Part shown: in pieces, positions 33,971 to 48,410 of the stretch
Layout of the letters: each line of letters starts with the position of its first letter
Numbering within the stretch: the stretch's first letter is position 1
Assembly: GCF_023101765.2 (NCBI RefSeq)
Contig: NC_064217.1
Location: 4,774,001-4,838,000 of the forward strand
Length of the DNA: 64,000 nt
Direction of reading: 5' to 3'
Source: Spodoptera frugiperda
Taxonomy: Eukaryota; Arthropoda; Insecta; Lepidoptera; Noctuidae
Notes under the pieces: model-generated
What the model was told of the DNA's origin: nothing
Seen by the model: the letters and a program-made list of their open reading frames with translations, nothing else
Database searches by the model: none
Position numbers and translations under genes: made by a program

Positions 33971-34934
33971 AAATATTACAATGTAAATAATATCGAACAC
34001 TTTTCCATTTTCTCCGTCCTTACATTCAAAGGAAGAATAAAACAATAAAATGCTAATTATAAAATTGAAGTACTGCGAAGCCTGACAAGTTGCTTCATTG
34101 TGAGATTGATATTTACTATGGATTCTCTATGTCCTTTATACTTTGCTCGCTCATTTATAATGTGATTTTGTTAATAATAGGTAGCATTTTATATTCCATT
34201 CTATTGTGTAATACGTTCAACTGTATTTTGTGGGAGTTCCTATGTATTGAACGAAACTATAGATTGCGTCATTGGATCTGTTTGTAGAGGACCAATTACG
34301 GGGTTATGGTTTTGATTCTCGAAGTAAGCAACATATTTTTAGGGTTGCTGATAATTATTGTAATTGAATGGGGAGTGTGATATCAGGACTATGGTAATAA
34401 ACTCATTTTTGTATCAAACTATTAATTTGAATGTAATACAGTAATTTAGTACTTTTTAAAAGCAAAATATTATTTTAAGCTACTCGTACTACCCAATATA
34501 GACAGCTTTCAAAATTAAACAAAAATAAAAGCTCTTAGTTCGTTGATTACCAAATTTAAATATTTACCTCTGTGCTACAATACAAGCCTTGTTTATTTAT
34601 TTTAACAAATCAAATAAGTATTGAGTTTATTTAGTTTCAAACCAATGAAATAATTTGTTTAGAATATATTAGTAATATCGATGTAGCATTTTGAATAGAC
34701 TCTGTGGGACGTAATTGAAGGCTGTAATTAATAATTAATTAGTAAGAGTCAAAAGCTAATTTGAATTGTTTAATTCAATAGTTCATCACATGCTGATTTT
34801 CAATTCTATTTGTTGAATGTGATAATGAATTATGTTGTACCGTACACGTTGTTAATTAAACGTCAATTATGTTAGTAAATAATCAGTGGCAATTACTAAT
34901 TGTTAGGTGGTTTTATTATATTCAATATCAAGTA
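33971..34934. other. AT-rich non-coding stretch
   Basis: A 65-codon ORF at 34090-34287 is hydrophobic by T-richness and is not supported. Confidence 0.4.
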
Positions 34935-34987
34935 TGGGAGAGCCATGCTTCGGCACGAATGGACCGTCTTGTTCGGAGTGATACCAC
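34935..34987 (-). repeat. Dispersed repeat family B, short copy in reverse orientation
   Basis: Its reverse complement matches 50585-50640: GTGGTATCACTCCG is exact over 14 bases, and a 27-base end block (CATTCGTGCCGAAGC...CTCTCCCA) is exact. The two copies differ only in the middle. The overlapping 108-codon ORF (34869-35195) is an artefact of this repeat plus chance. Confidence 0.85.
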
Positions 34988-36329
34988 TGCCTTTTGTTTA
35001 TTGAAATCATACGCTTTTTCTGCCATTTACCGCAGAATATTTCATACTCAAGCTTTGTTCAATATTATAAAATGTAATTTTAGTATTCCCGCATCACATG
35101 AATTAAGACAGTCTTCAAAACGAAAGCATAACTCGCGTTACTATTTTTTATCTTCAAGATTTATTTCTAAAAACGACAGACAAGTTTATGATTAAAGAAT
35201 AATACCGAGCTGCAGTACAATAATGATTTAGAACAGAAAATGAAATATTTGTAGAAGATAAGCACCAAGACCTTTCACTGTACACTTTAATACACTTTCT
35301 CTTAAAAATCAATTTATTTCAAACAACCTGTAGCTAACAATAGAAGGGTAGCTATTGATACTCGTACTAGAGTATAAAATAAAATTCACCTTCATCTTGA
35401 TAATATTACCAAGTCTCTTAGAAAGTAAAATAGTCTTTGTTTTATTGTAGATATTTATGGATTAGATTTTGGATAATGATGTTCTAGTTATTATTCTTAT
35501 CATTGATGAAGAATTACTTTCTAAACTAATAATGATGGGACCAGGCGCTACTGACCTTGGTGGAAACAACGAGCTTGGTGTGAGAATTAAGTTAATTTTT
35601 TTTGAGTGACAGAACTATGCCTTCGTACCTACAACAGAAAGAGCATTTTCAAATTTTATTGAGAATTCAACTTAAAAAGTTAAATATAGTAATCAAATAT
35701 AGGACAGAAATGGGTTAGACAGGTACCTATAGAAAAAAACATGTAATAGATTTTTTTCAAATACTAGTGGTTTCTCGTCAAAGGCAAGTTTCAATTTCAT
35801 TCAACTGGTGCAGTGAACTAGTTTTATGCTGAATGCCGCTGATTTTATTCAATTATTCTAAACTCATACCAACTTTTCATGTTACAATAAAGTAACATCG
35901 ACTTTTAACAAATGTACTTTGAATAACTAACGGGAATAGTTTTGCACTCACTGATTACATTCCTACAAATCCAAATTTTGACAATTGCACAAAGGGCAAA
36001 TCATTTGTGTAATCCAGTTGATGATGAATAGTTACTAATCACTAATCTAGTTTCCGAGTTCTCATTAAGCGTATACCCGACGCTTTTGAACGCGCAAATC
36101 CGCACATCGTCCGTTCATTCTGTCAAAATAGTAGACTACGTGATTCGAATTACAATGAAAGGTGACAAAGGCCCCGGCTTTGTTAGAATTGAGGAAATTG
36201 CATCTCTCAAAACCTATTTCAGTGTGACATGAAGTTTATGGTCACCTTTCTGTACCTAGAAAATTGGACTGGACGCTTAGATAATAGTTTTGTAATGTTT
36301 TATAACTTTTGTGAGACAAGTTTTCCTCG
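34988..36329. other. AT-rich non-coding stretch
   Basis: Nothing recognisable beyond short chance ORFs. Confidence 0.4.
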
Positions 36330-36412
36330 ACATACGACGCGGCGACTGTTACGTTGCTACTCTGACTGAATGTGAGCCTTTAGTATGGCTTGAAACTAGT
36401 TGAGTTCCTCGT
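36330..36412 (-). repeat. Dispersed repeat family C, rearranged copy
   Basis: Block A (36367-36412) is the inverse of 55945-55990, with 42 of 46 bases matching by hand count. Block B (36330-36349) matches 56008-56027 in direct orientation, 18 of 20. One block is therefore inverted relative to the other copy, which suggests an element with internal inverted symmetry. Confidence 0.75.
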
Positions 36413-39400
36413 AAGCCGAAAACTATACCTAGTCTTATAATTTGTTATAATGTATTTATTTTAAGTAACTATAACTAAAAAAATGTGGAATATGGCACTA
36501 AAGCAACTAATTTTATGTAAAGTAGCCTGCGATTATACTCAGAATACGATTAAAGATGACCCAGATTCTGCTTACTAAAGATCTCTATTAAAAGTATTCT
36601 AAAAAAATTGCTCTCATTCCATTAAATATCTGGAATTAGAAATTGGATAAAGATTACGTTCAGATTAAGTAGCGTTGTTTGTCAAAGTTAATTGATCTTC
36701 AGCGAGAGAGGCCTGCTTTTGCGATTTATCTCCTCTTTGATCTCATTATTGACATTTGTAACTTTGAGTAGGTACACCTTGACTTTCTAAGCTTTTCTTA
36801 GATAACTTTAAAGATAAATACGCTTCATTTTGGATAATAGTAATACTTTTTATAACTACATTTACAATGAAAGTTTTTAATCACAATCTGAGCGTAACAA
36901 ACTATCTTATAATGACTTGCCCTTCTATTCATGTCCTGTCATTTTTTGACTTTGGACCGGGACTAATTTTAAATTTGACGTCATCATTAGAGTTTCAATT
37001 TAATGGTGCTGATAGTCTTAGTTCCCATGTTATCTGATGGAGATGTATTGAGGAGATAATGCGTTTGTCTATTAAGAGCATCTTGGGTGGTAGTACGCGT
37101 TCTGTTTACCATAACCGGCTTTCCTGTCCCCTCTGGAGTCCCACATCGTCTTTCCTGTACCCATTCCAGCTCCCCTAGCAGAGCGGTGACACTCGCAGAA
37201 TTTTGATGGGCAGATGACAAATGAGCAATAAATCAACATGAAAGTTAAGATTTTGTTTATTTTAAACTTTTATTTATTGAGGGTTGCGGTTATGAATATC
37301 GGAGACGCTTGTTTGTTTATCACGGGTTTGGTTTTTAGGTAGTATTTAAATATATTTGCATCGATTTTTATTGGTTGGGTTATTACTTTTTTGTGATTCT
37401 TTTTAATAGCGTTCCTTTTATAAAATAAACTCACACAAAGTTAATGTTCTCAATTCGTAATTGAGTCACCGTTTTAATCTGTGCGTACACATACAATAAA
37501 TTATTACCCACAGGGGGACCAGCTCATCAAAACACAAGTATTAAAACCTCCATCGGTTTTAATTACTTGCGGTACAAATATGCAAAATAAATCCAACGCA
37601 AATAGGAACGCATGTGCGCTTTGAGCTTCGATGTTATTTACAGGCTCTCATAAGAAATGTGTGTAAATAACAATATAGGTAACGGAGGGTGCGCGGACAC
37701 GGTGATCTATATGCAAATGTTATAACCCGCTTATTATATTTTCCGGCCGAGAACAGTAAGCCGTGAAAATACTGCCAGCGATACTCCATCAAAATTTATT
37801 GAGGGTTCCGTGTGCACGCGGTTTTACAATATATTCGTATCGTGTGCCCGTGGCTTTATGAAAAACATGTTTTTCTTCCGCGGATGTTTCAATTTGTTTA
37901 AATTGATTGATGGTGTCCCGATTGCTGTTTAGATTACAATTTACAATATTGGAGCTTCTTTCTTATGAGAATTCGTACACGTGTTTTGTATTTTGCAAAC
38001 GTGTCCCGTTTTGAATAATAGCTGGAAATATTTAGTCTAAAAATATTTATGTTATCCTCGCGTGTGGTCTATGAGTAAAAAATTCAACGATAGGTCACAG
38101 AACCTATTGTTGTGTTATAGCTTTCAAAGTATGAGTTATGAATTCATACATTACTTTTACGATTTTTTCCATAGCTTAGAAATGATTTACTGGCTATAAA
38201 AGCCTAAAAACAAGTAGCTTTATTCCGATTATTTATTAGAGTGTAATAAAGCAATACTGTGCTCGTAAAAAATATTTTTATTTATATACCTTTCCAAATA
38301 AAATTACAATCGTTTTCCATTTAACGGAAATATAGAACGGGCTAATTATATATTTTATAAGGAAGCGTTCGTTTCGTTCGTTCAGTTCCAGTTATTTTGT
38401 TTCGACAACATCGATGCGTGGTTTCCCTTCAACAACAAAGGTATTTGTCTGTTGATCGAATTCCACATTCAAATAAAATACACTGGCACATCAAAGAATT
38501 CCTCATGCGGTTGTGTGAATGCGATTTTACGGTTCACTAATTAGAAATTACATGTGAAACAGAGCGCTTTAATTTCGTACTTGTTCGTTATTTAAAATTA
38601 CAGCTTCAACAGATAATTAATTGGCTGGCAAATGAGCAATAAATTCCCAATTCGAATTTCGCGGTATTTTCGATGACTTTTGATTAAAAAACTCAGGCCA
38701 CAAATAATGTTATTTTATAATTATTGTCATTTGTTTATTTTTTATTAATTTCGCATGGATATTCTATAATTGAAAATATCAGAAATCATATCCAATATTG
38801 TTATTAATAGTAAATTATATGTAGCTGAGAACTAAAAATATTAGTACTAAAATAAAAATAAAACGTTGTAGATAGTAAAATCCAACAGAACATTGAGCAA
38901 AGAGCCGCAAAATTTGAATGGGCAACCATACTAACAACGGGTGAAAGCAAATTGCCAAGGACAGGATGAAAGCTAGCTCGTCCATTTTTATTTTTCACTG
39001 CGAGTACTTACTCTTTGAATTAATACGGTTATAACCGAAACGAGCTAATTCGCTTTGGTACGTACCATTGCTATTATTTGTACTCACAGATGTAAGTCAC
39101 AAAATTTCAAGCCGTGTATCAGTGCACAAAAAAGATTGCTGTTGCAGAAATATAATTTTACCTCACAATTTTAATTTCACGCGCCAATTTCTATGAGTTT
39201 CGACGTTCATTTCTATGAGAAATCGGACCATGTTATTACTCCGAATTAATACGTGCCGATTCAACTATCTTCATTATATGTCTTCGACCAAAGTAATAAT
39301 AGAAATTGCGAATTTGTTCTACCCAACAATTTAGTCGGGTAATCGCAAACGTGCGCTATGCCTTAAATTCCCCCTAGTTTGGCGCGCCCTATCCCGGAAT

Positions 39401-41847
39401 TCCTTATTCATTTGTGGCATTACATTAGGCGTATTGTCCCAAAATGAGACGTTGAAAGAAAATACAAATGGCGTCTTTTATTGAGTTTCCGGAATGTGTT
39501 GTGTTGTAAAACTGCTTGAAACGTTCGTTTTATGGCCTTTAAATGGAGCTATAACAATTAAAACTTCCAATGAAGACTTGTTTTGGTGAGACAAGTGTCT
39601 ATTTACATGTCTATGGTTGCAGTCCTGAGTGCTTACCTCTAATACAAATGTACAGTACGTACAAAGTTGTGTTCAAAAACATGGTGAAAATAACATGAAA
39701 AATAATCTAAATTTCAATAGACTCAACCCAACCCCTTTTTCGGCCCCTTGAATTGTTTTGGCGAACCACCCCTACTACAATAAAACTGTAATGAGTACCT
39801 ACAGCTAAAAGTTCACTACTTTTATAACCAATCCTCCTCAATCTATCATTTCGTGAAGTTATGTCAAAATCGTCGTTTCCAAAACGACTCCTTGCTGATT
39901 AAATATTCCGAATATCACAGCTTTGATTCCGCACGGGGTTGTTAATAAATATTTTCCGAATTATTCACAATAAGGCCCAGAGGAATTCTTCCAAATTTTT
40001 TACCTTATTTTTCCTTTTTATTAATCGAACCGCATTGTGAATGTGACCTGTAAAAGTAATTGCGATGAATGCTTTTGATCACGTCAATTGATAAAATGTT
40101 GAATATTTTCTTTTGTAAATATTTAAATATTGTTTCAAAATGTTTATATTGTGTCCACAAAATATTTCGTCGATTTACTTTATTTTTATGAAATAATATT
40201 TAAAGTTATTCTGAAAACCTTTCATTTAATCGTATCTATTTTTATAGAACATAAAGTATTAATAATACTGGAGCTGTTAATAGCCTAACCTAGCTATGTT
40301 GATAAATAATACGCGAAAATGGCGTGATTAATTTTGATAAAGGTAATCTTGGTGGAATACCTATACATATATCACACAAACTATCATGTAAATACATGAG
40401 TATTTATTCAATACAAACACAAGTCACTATTAACTTCAGAGGCTTTATTTTGAAACTGATAACGGTAAGTAATACTTATATTAATAGAAGCCACAAAACA
40501 TTATTAATTGGATTCTATTACGTTGAAGTGCTTTATATTCCCCTCCTCACTAGTTTGGAGTGCGAGCAGATGAATGAGGGAGAAAACAATATTGTCAAGG
40601 TTATTATAGGTTGTGGTAGTGATGGATTTGACGAAAAGTTGTTCTGTCTGAAGTCTTATGAATGATCGAGTAGAAAATTAATTCAGTGACTTTTTTTTAT
40701 TTAATACATTAACTGCCACGTAAGTGACTGGTGTCTTACGTTAGTGGAGGATTTGCCTTCAACAGTTTTCTGATAGCAACTAAAGGCTTCAACGTTGCCC
40801 TACACTAGTATTTTCTCCTGTGTCGTGGGTGCGTTTACAAACATACACATGACACCCAGACCCGAAACAATGACCCGGACCGTGAATGCCAGTTGCCCAA
40901 CCACCACACCAACCGTGCAGTCGTTGATTGATTTATTGGTTATAAATAAATTCGATATTGTGTTCAAGTATTAATAGCCAGTATGAAACATGTTATTGAT
41001 CTTTACTTACACATATTCTCTTCACTTTTCTTTAAAGTTAACCCTGAATAATTTTATCTAGGTATGTTCTTTTAGTTTCGCATACAAAAAATGTACACCA
41101 TAAAAATAAATCTATCATGTAAACGAGAACAAACAAATAAATTGTTAAAACATTTTGTTAGATAAACAACCAGTTGAATGTATGAATAGAAGTCTGTGTT
41201 TTTACCGTTTCGCACATTTTTTTTTATTAGTTTATTTTTATATTTGGTTTGAAAATTGATACGAGTAAACATTTACCTACATCCTCCATCCATTCATCGT
41301 TATTTATTAATATGGAGTTTCAAAAACATTTTGATATTCGGATACCTATTCAAATAGTTTGGTTCTATAAAATATCTGTATTAATAAAATAATACTACCT
41401 AACAATACGCGAGAAAATTTCTTTGATAAAATATTTAAATATTTATTTCAAGCATTTAATATTGTTCAAAATTTTCGTCAGTCCGTTACACATGTATTCG
41501 TATCAGAACAAATACAAACTACTATGTAGCGGTTTTGATGGCTAGTCGTCAAATATGGGAGATTTGTGTTTGCCAAACCAAAGGCACGTATTTACTCGCA
41601 ACAACGAGATATTGGATATTCCCGGTACTAGGCAAAATTGCAGCCAAAAGGGCTGTTACTTCAAATATTTCGCTAAGCTTGTTAATGAGTATACTTTCAT
41701 TATGCTTTCTAATCTCTGAAGATGCATAGGTGGAGCTTATAAGATTCACGTGGGATTACATTATTTTCAGCAATCTTTCTTGTGACTGTGATGAAACTGA
41801 CACGTAAAATAATAGTCCATAGGATATTTTATTATAGATGCTTAAGC
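36413..41847. other. AT-rich non-coding stretch
   Basis: A TGACGTCA octamer lies at 36976-36983. The ORF at 40324-40665 (113 codons) lacks recognisable content. No RNA gene was seen. Confidence 0.45.
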
Positions 41848-42021
41848 GTATGGTGACTCCAACCCGACACATTCTCCGGGTTATCTAGCAGGTTACCAGG
41901 ACTCCGGCTCGAAAAGCAGGAGTAAGAACGGGGTGGTTTTTAGTCAGTAATAGTCTGACACTCCCTCTCGCCTCGCCCAAGATTAGATAAGTCATTGGAT
42001 GATTTTCTCCCCTTAAAAAAA
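41848..42021 (+). repeat. Dispersed repeat family A (copy 2, longer)
   Basis: It contains the 89-base core shared with 94-181 and extends on both sides, upstream with CCGGGTTATCTAGCAGG and downstream with GTCATTGGATGATTTTC followed by an A-rich tail. The extension shows that the copy at 94-181 is truncated. Confidence 0.75.
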
Positions 42022-45000
42022 CCTTCACGGTAAGCAAAGTCAGAAAAACAATCGGAATCCTTAAAACTTTTCAATTACACTACGTGACGTACGTACCATA
42101 CTACACCCCTCAAAAATACTAATATAGAAACGCATGAAAAATAATACGTGCAGTTATTCATCCACCGTTGCCAAATAAGAAGTTCCCTATACACTCCCTC
42201 CTCGCCTTATCTAAACCATCGTTGGATAAATCAACTGGAAAATTGAAAACCGGGTCTCTCCTGCACGAAACTTAAGACCAACTTTGATTAACTGGATTCA
42301 GGTACCTGATTAAGATCCGTGTACCAGTTAGTTTCAATTATCTGTTGCAAATGATACCTATAATTATTTGATGTTATTTTTGGTTTCTATAGCATTTCGG
42401 ATGAGGGTGAAATGCCCTTTGGAAATTAATTAACTTGTGTATTCAATTTCCTGCTCATAATTATATTTTAGATTTGGGTGGGTCAGAGAATGGGAACAGG
42501 TGAAAAATAATACACTATAGTGTGCGACTTATAACTTACTGATTGTCAGTTTCTGGGAAAAGTAAATATGATGAGTTCATTCCCTACATTTGCAATTGTG
42601 AAACAAAGCAATCAGTTTATAATCAAGATAGTAGAAAACAACAATGAAAGTAGATACGTTGCAGTTAGATTGATATTCAACATACGTTTTGTATTGCGAG
42701 ATCAAATTGCTCACTCAACTCTAAGATACATACAGAACTTTTCTCATACAATGGAAAGGCACGCTTGAGTTAATCCAAATGTACTGAGAGACTCTCTCAA
42801 CCGATTTATGGAAACAGGGAGTCGTAACTCAAAGCACTTATAAGAGTCAATATACACCAGTAAAGGTAACCGACATGTGTCGTCCGAAGCACAACAAAAG
42901 CACAACATTTTCCATTATTCCATTATAAGTCAACACAATTGTATAAGCAGATAGTATCGCCTCCTTATCTCGATACGTGTCGATATAAAATAGAATTGCG
43001 ATGTTTCTATCACGATACAATCGCATAAAAGGGCAAGCGGCTTGATTCTGCGACTTCTTCAGATGAAAATTTAGATAAGGATGCGTCCTTACGCAGTTCT
43101 CGTAGTGTAAGTAATTGGATGGGGCGGGCGTGGGGCCGACTTATCGACACTCGTCAATCGCAATAAAACTCGGCAAATCGTTGTGTGTGGACCGATACTT
43201 ACGTTCGATTTATAGATAGACAAGTAATGAGTCCGCTGCAGTTATTACTGTTCTGGAAATCAAATGCATTTACCGATATGCGGTTGGGTTCCCGCTAAAC
43301 CATATTCGAAATGTCGATTTTCTAAATAATACGTTTTGCTTTGTATTGCGAATTTAGTTAGTTATCTTATTGCGTGTGTTTTTGTTTAATAAATATATAT
43401 ATTCGATGCTTATACTACTTTCAAATACACTGCCAAGCACAAAATTGTAGGTTGTATATTTGGGTTGGGCAATATGTGGTTTCCGATTCCGAAATTTCTC
43501 ATTACTTACTTGGCAGTGAGACCTGCATACTACTTTAAAAATCGGAGGAATATTACATGTTATTCTTTTCAAATAATATATTTAAACTCTACTCCCTGTC
43601 CTATAATATATGGTGCGTGTTAACTTATGTACATATACAGACAATACAAGACTGCCTACAGACGATCGCATTTAAAGTGAAATCAAACGCAATGAAAACC
43701 TTCAATGACTCTTTAATTAAGAATTTTAACAATACACCATCATAACAACATAACTCAGGCTTAGATTAAGTATTAATTGAATTAAAGAAACGAATTCATC
43801 AATTTTAATTAATGTAATATAATCATTCGTCTTAATTTATGATAAGATTAATGATAACTAAGTTATTGTTACTTTAATGAACTTTCTTTCATTCACTTGA
43901 TCAATTCTCTAATTGTTACACTTTTTGTTACAGGTATGCACAAGGCTTCATATTTTTTCTTCGACCGGTAACAGGTAAAAAGAAGCATTACATGTTATCA
44001 TTGATATTTTCAGCTAATCTCAAGTGTTCTAAAATTAAGATAAGGTACACTCCACACTGTGCTACAAATTAGTCGTATCGCAACCCGCACTCGTAAAGCT
44101 CAGCGCACGCTCGCGATAACCTCGAGTATCCGACTATAAATAGTTGGTAATAAATTTGTCGTTACACCACAGGAGTGTCTCGCACAGGATATTACCAGTT
44201 CCATGATGACCCTTATTTTAACTCCCGACGAAATTGAGAACTCACACACTTTTAATTAGACATTTCCCTTTATAATTACGCAGGCACTTCATTAATTTTT
44301 AATTCCGAAACTGTATACAGACGCATTAAACAAGCTAGAGTAATGTTCTCACAAAAATTTAAAGAATAATTTATGGATCATAACTTCACTGAGCAACTTT
44401 GAAGACCACAAAACGGGAACAAAACACAAGGACTACTTATTAAATATGTACGAGTCCCAGTCAATATAATTTTATTACTACATTCGACAATCAACAAAAG
44501 AACTCGAGACAAAGGACCTTTTTTGACGGCCCATAAAACTTAATTTGGACTCCCCCTAAATAATATAAATAACCACAAACATAGTTTTCGCTAGAACACT
44601 CAAAGCTCTTATTATTACGAATGTGTTCGAAAATTGAAGTCCGTTAACGGATTTTTACCATTTGAACAAAGAACGTTTCGTTCTATTTTCTAATTTCGGT
44701 TTCGATTACGTCACAGGGAAACAAAGACCTGTTGATGCAACTCATAAACAAAACAAATGATGGCAGTGAATGAAATGTACGTTTTGTTAAACTACCCACA
44801 TGTTTTTTTAGACAATTCAAAATTAAATGAAAGTGTCAATTGATACGGATATTTATTGGATGAAGCATTAGAATAAGAGTTAAGATTAATTATTGTTATA
44901 TTTATAATTTCCTGCCGGGATACGTTTCCGTTTTAACGGTTTCCTATTGACATATTTAAACCTAAAAAGAAAGGATTGTACAAAAATAAATATCGTAGCG

Positions 45001-48000
45001 TTTCTTCTTGTTTAATTCTTAATTTGGATACCTTCATGTACCAAATCGATACAGCGCTCAACAAAACAATGCATGCATTCTGTTTCTTACAATAAGAATC
45101 GATATTCCTCCCATTCAAGATGTCGTAAAAATCGCATGAACGCACGGATTGTATTACATTTTCTTGTTAACGACAATTATGTCGCACATTTCGGGGCCCA
45201 CAAAATATGTGCGGCCATTAAAATGATTTTTATTATTGTTCGAAACGGCAGCACCACGTGTACGAAACATTGCGAGTAAGAGTAGGAGTACACTGTACGA
45301 TTACTTAATACCGTACACATGTACGATTTCATAATACCGGATTAAATGTTCACTTTATGATGTTCGTGTGAACACGTGTGAGGATTGTTATTATTAGATA
45401 ATTATGTCACTTCAGACGTTCGGTTAATGAAAATGTTTTATTACTTGCAGCGAACGATAATAAGGACATTGCTTGGCTCCCTTTGATGTTCAATCTCGCT
45501 CTTTGTTTTGTATTTCGATAAAACAAAGTTAAACGGTTTGTTTGTTATTTTTCGCATTATTACCAAAGTTTAGTAACATCTGGGCTTTGGTGGGAAACGT
45601 AACGGTAACTCCCACGATCTTTATCAGGTCGGTGGTTGCTAATTAGTATAGAATTTTAATTGAACATTGTAATAGAGTTGTGAGTCCACTCATTAGCTTG
45701 TTCGTTATTTTTAGATCTACACAAAATTCGAATATGACTACTGAAGGCCTTACAGAATGCTCTAAAATATTACAGCATTTCATCTCTTTCACCTTTTAGT
45801 TAAAAAATGATTAATTCTTACCTTTCCACGCTTAGAATGAGTAATCTAAGATGAGTCTACTTTTCGTGAGGATTAAAAAAAAATGTGTGACGTAATGGTT
45901 TTAATATTAAACGACATACTTTCACATTGTCGTCGTCGGTTTGAAAGAAAGATTGCTTTTTACGAGTGGATGCGTACCAGATGATTACATTTTCTGTCGG
46001 CGCTTGAACTCATTTCGGCTTACATGATTTACATGGGAATTTAAACGGAGCTTAATAAAAACCACATTCTATTATTGAAATTTCTCTTATAGGTATTATC
46101 GGTAATAGAATCAGTATAGAACAATACGTCAATAAGTAAGTATTTACAGATTGAATTCTAATTTAATATTTAATCATCGTGATCATAAAGTTGAATTACG
46201 GAACTCGGGACTGTAATTTCGTAGTAAAACTTTTACTTATATAGTAAGTAAGTGGCAACACATTTACGGTGGAAGTAAAAGTCTTAATTCAGTTAATAGA
46301 AAGGTTCTCTATTACCGTTATTAAATTATTAGACAACTCATAATGCTTTTCAGTTACCGTTCCGTGGACGCGAAAGTATTTTACGTGGAGCAGGAAAATT
46401 TACAGAGATTGCGTAAAATCGGTACAAAAACTCATCCAATCTTGCTTCTCTATGAAAAGACATACAAAGCTTTTATTATAGAAGTTTTGTATAGGAAACC
46501 ATAAATGTAGTATCCGTGAGTACTCTTCGAATTACCCTGTAGGGGGCTCGGTTACCCCGCAGGGAGTCTGACTCATTCAGGGTAAAGGAACTTTGTTAAT
46601 GCACTCCACGTCACATGAGTTTATTTGTTTATTTCTACGAAACCATATAGAATAACTTTATTGCTGTGCTATTTAACAGTATGGTGGTAATGCCTACTAG
46701 TGATGATTACTTTGATTATGTAAATGATTACTATATGTATGAGGGAATAAACATTCTTTAAACACTCGAAGCAGATAAAGTATGAACTATGAAAGTTACC
46801 CAATCGTGAAATATACACCTATCCGATAAACTTAATTGGTATCATGCAGCGATGCATATTGAATTGAAAACATGTAACGATTGACTTAACGCCATTTAAT
46901 TTTTATGAATTGAACATCGTATAATGTCTGATGGATTTATTGACTCGTTTATCTAAAAATATAAAATACGTTGTAGTAAAATGTTTGTATAAAGGTACAA
47001 ATTACAACCAACCTAAGGTTTTTATTGATTAAAATTAATCTCATTTCCTTGAATCAATAAATGCATATTACAAAAATCCTTATAAATAAGTTCTTGTCTG
47101 TCCAAAGAAATCAGATCCTTTTGGAAACGCACTTTATTTCCATACGTTGGCATGTTATTGAAGAGTGGTTCTTTGAATTGCAAATAGGTTGGTCCTCGGG
47201 CTGGTTCCATTGAAATGTCAATTTGTTTTCTATTGGGGTGGCTTGTTTGGTAACCTCGAGACATATCGCCTTACTATTGTGTGTTTTGGAAGAAGGCGTA
47301 TCTTACACTTTCGTTGGGGAAGTTTCCTGTGTATTTGCGTGAGGTACATTTTTATTGCGGTTGTGCGTTGAAGATTGATACAAGTCACAGCGGGGGTTAA
47401 TTTACAAATGTCAACAAGTTTGTCAGTCGGTGTCATGTTGGCTAGAAGTTGATACGAGATTGCGCAAATGACTAGCTTTTTCTAGCAAAGTATCAAAAGA
47501 AATGTTATTAATAAATAACAATCATAGATTGACTCTATTCATTGAATTGAACCAAAAACACCTTGTACTATATTTTCACACCACTACAATTCCGTGACCG
47601 ACAATTTTTCTAACAAAAACTTCAAATTAAGTCATTAGACTTATTAGCCACGGATAATTTATTCGAATACGTAATTTATTATACACCATTACCAAGATTA
47701 AGTTCCCTTTAACCGTGTCACGAGTTAATAAAAGTATGGGAACATTGAACTCAGATCGATAGAACAAATAAACTAGAAGGAATCTAGGCTAAATTGTCAT
47801 GTGGAACAGAGTTTGCGTCAAAAAGAAACAGTAAAAACATTTATAGTAGGAATGTACGTTCGCAAGGAATGAAATTGGATTGTTTTGAAATTAAATACCG
47901 ATTCCAGAAACTGTTATAAATATCGCCTAGTACAGCGTAGCCATTTACAAATACAAATAACTCAACAACCGAACCCGAGCAATCTGTTTAGATAAGAGTC

Positions 48001-48140
48001 GATAAAATTCCAACGAATATCCGAATTTTCAGTTAGACAATATCCATTTTATTTCGTATGTATGAGGATAGAATCTAATGCAAAATAATAAAAAAGAATC
48101 TAACGCAGCGATCCTCAAAGCACAAAGCCAACAAAAACGG
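42022..48140. other. AT-rich stretch with a possible 41-nt microexon
   Basis: At 43934-43974, 41 bases sit between a good acceptor (CTAAT branch site, then CACTTTTTGTTACAG) and CAG|GTAAAA. A minus-strand ORF at 47022-47264 ends at AATAAA but has no recognisable domain. A small block near 46530-46590 repeats an ACCC-GCAGGG-type string and could be a repeat fragment. Confidence 0.3.
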
Positions 48141-48410
48141 TCCCAAAATTTAAAACTTCGTACTTTATGAAGTGGGCCCTAAATTTTGGGGGTATCTCTT
48201 TTTTTGCGGACAAAAAAAGACGTGGTCGCCGTCGGCGGTAGTGGGTACGGTGGTATCCGGGATCCGGTTTTTATTAGTGGCGGATATCGAGTGGCTTCCG
48301 AGGGCTTTCTGGAACGATTTGCTTCCAAACGTCCATTGTGGAACTATTCAGCATCGAGCGTCTATTGTCAGCAAGATGTCGCCGGCTTTGTCATTTAATA
48401 GTTGAACGGT
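48141..48410. repeat. Unclassified GC-rich island starting with an inverted repeat
   Basis: An 11-bp inverted repeat (CCCAAAATTTA at 48142-48152 with its inverse at 48180-48190), holding an inner ACTTC/GAAGT pair, precedes about 220 bp of clearly GC-rich sequence. Two overlapping plus-strand frames stay open (48172-48405 and 48186-48398). The second is Gly-rich with a GGSGYGG string. The sharp boundaries and the structured end suggest an inserted element, but I do not recognise the family. It could also be an isolated exon. Confidence 0.4.

Noticed and set aside
47022..47264. Minus-strand 80-codon ORF ending at AATAAA
   Set aside because: Upstream in-frame stop, no clear acceptor, no recognised domain; AATAAA is common in AT-rich DNA.
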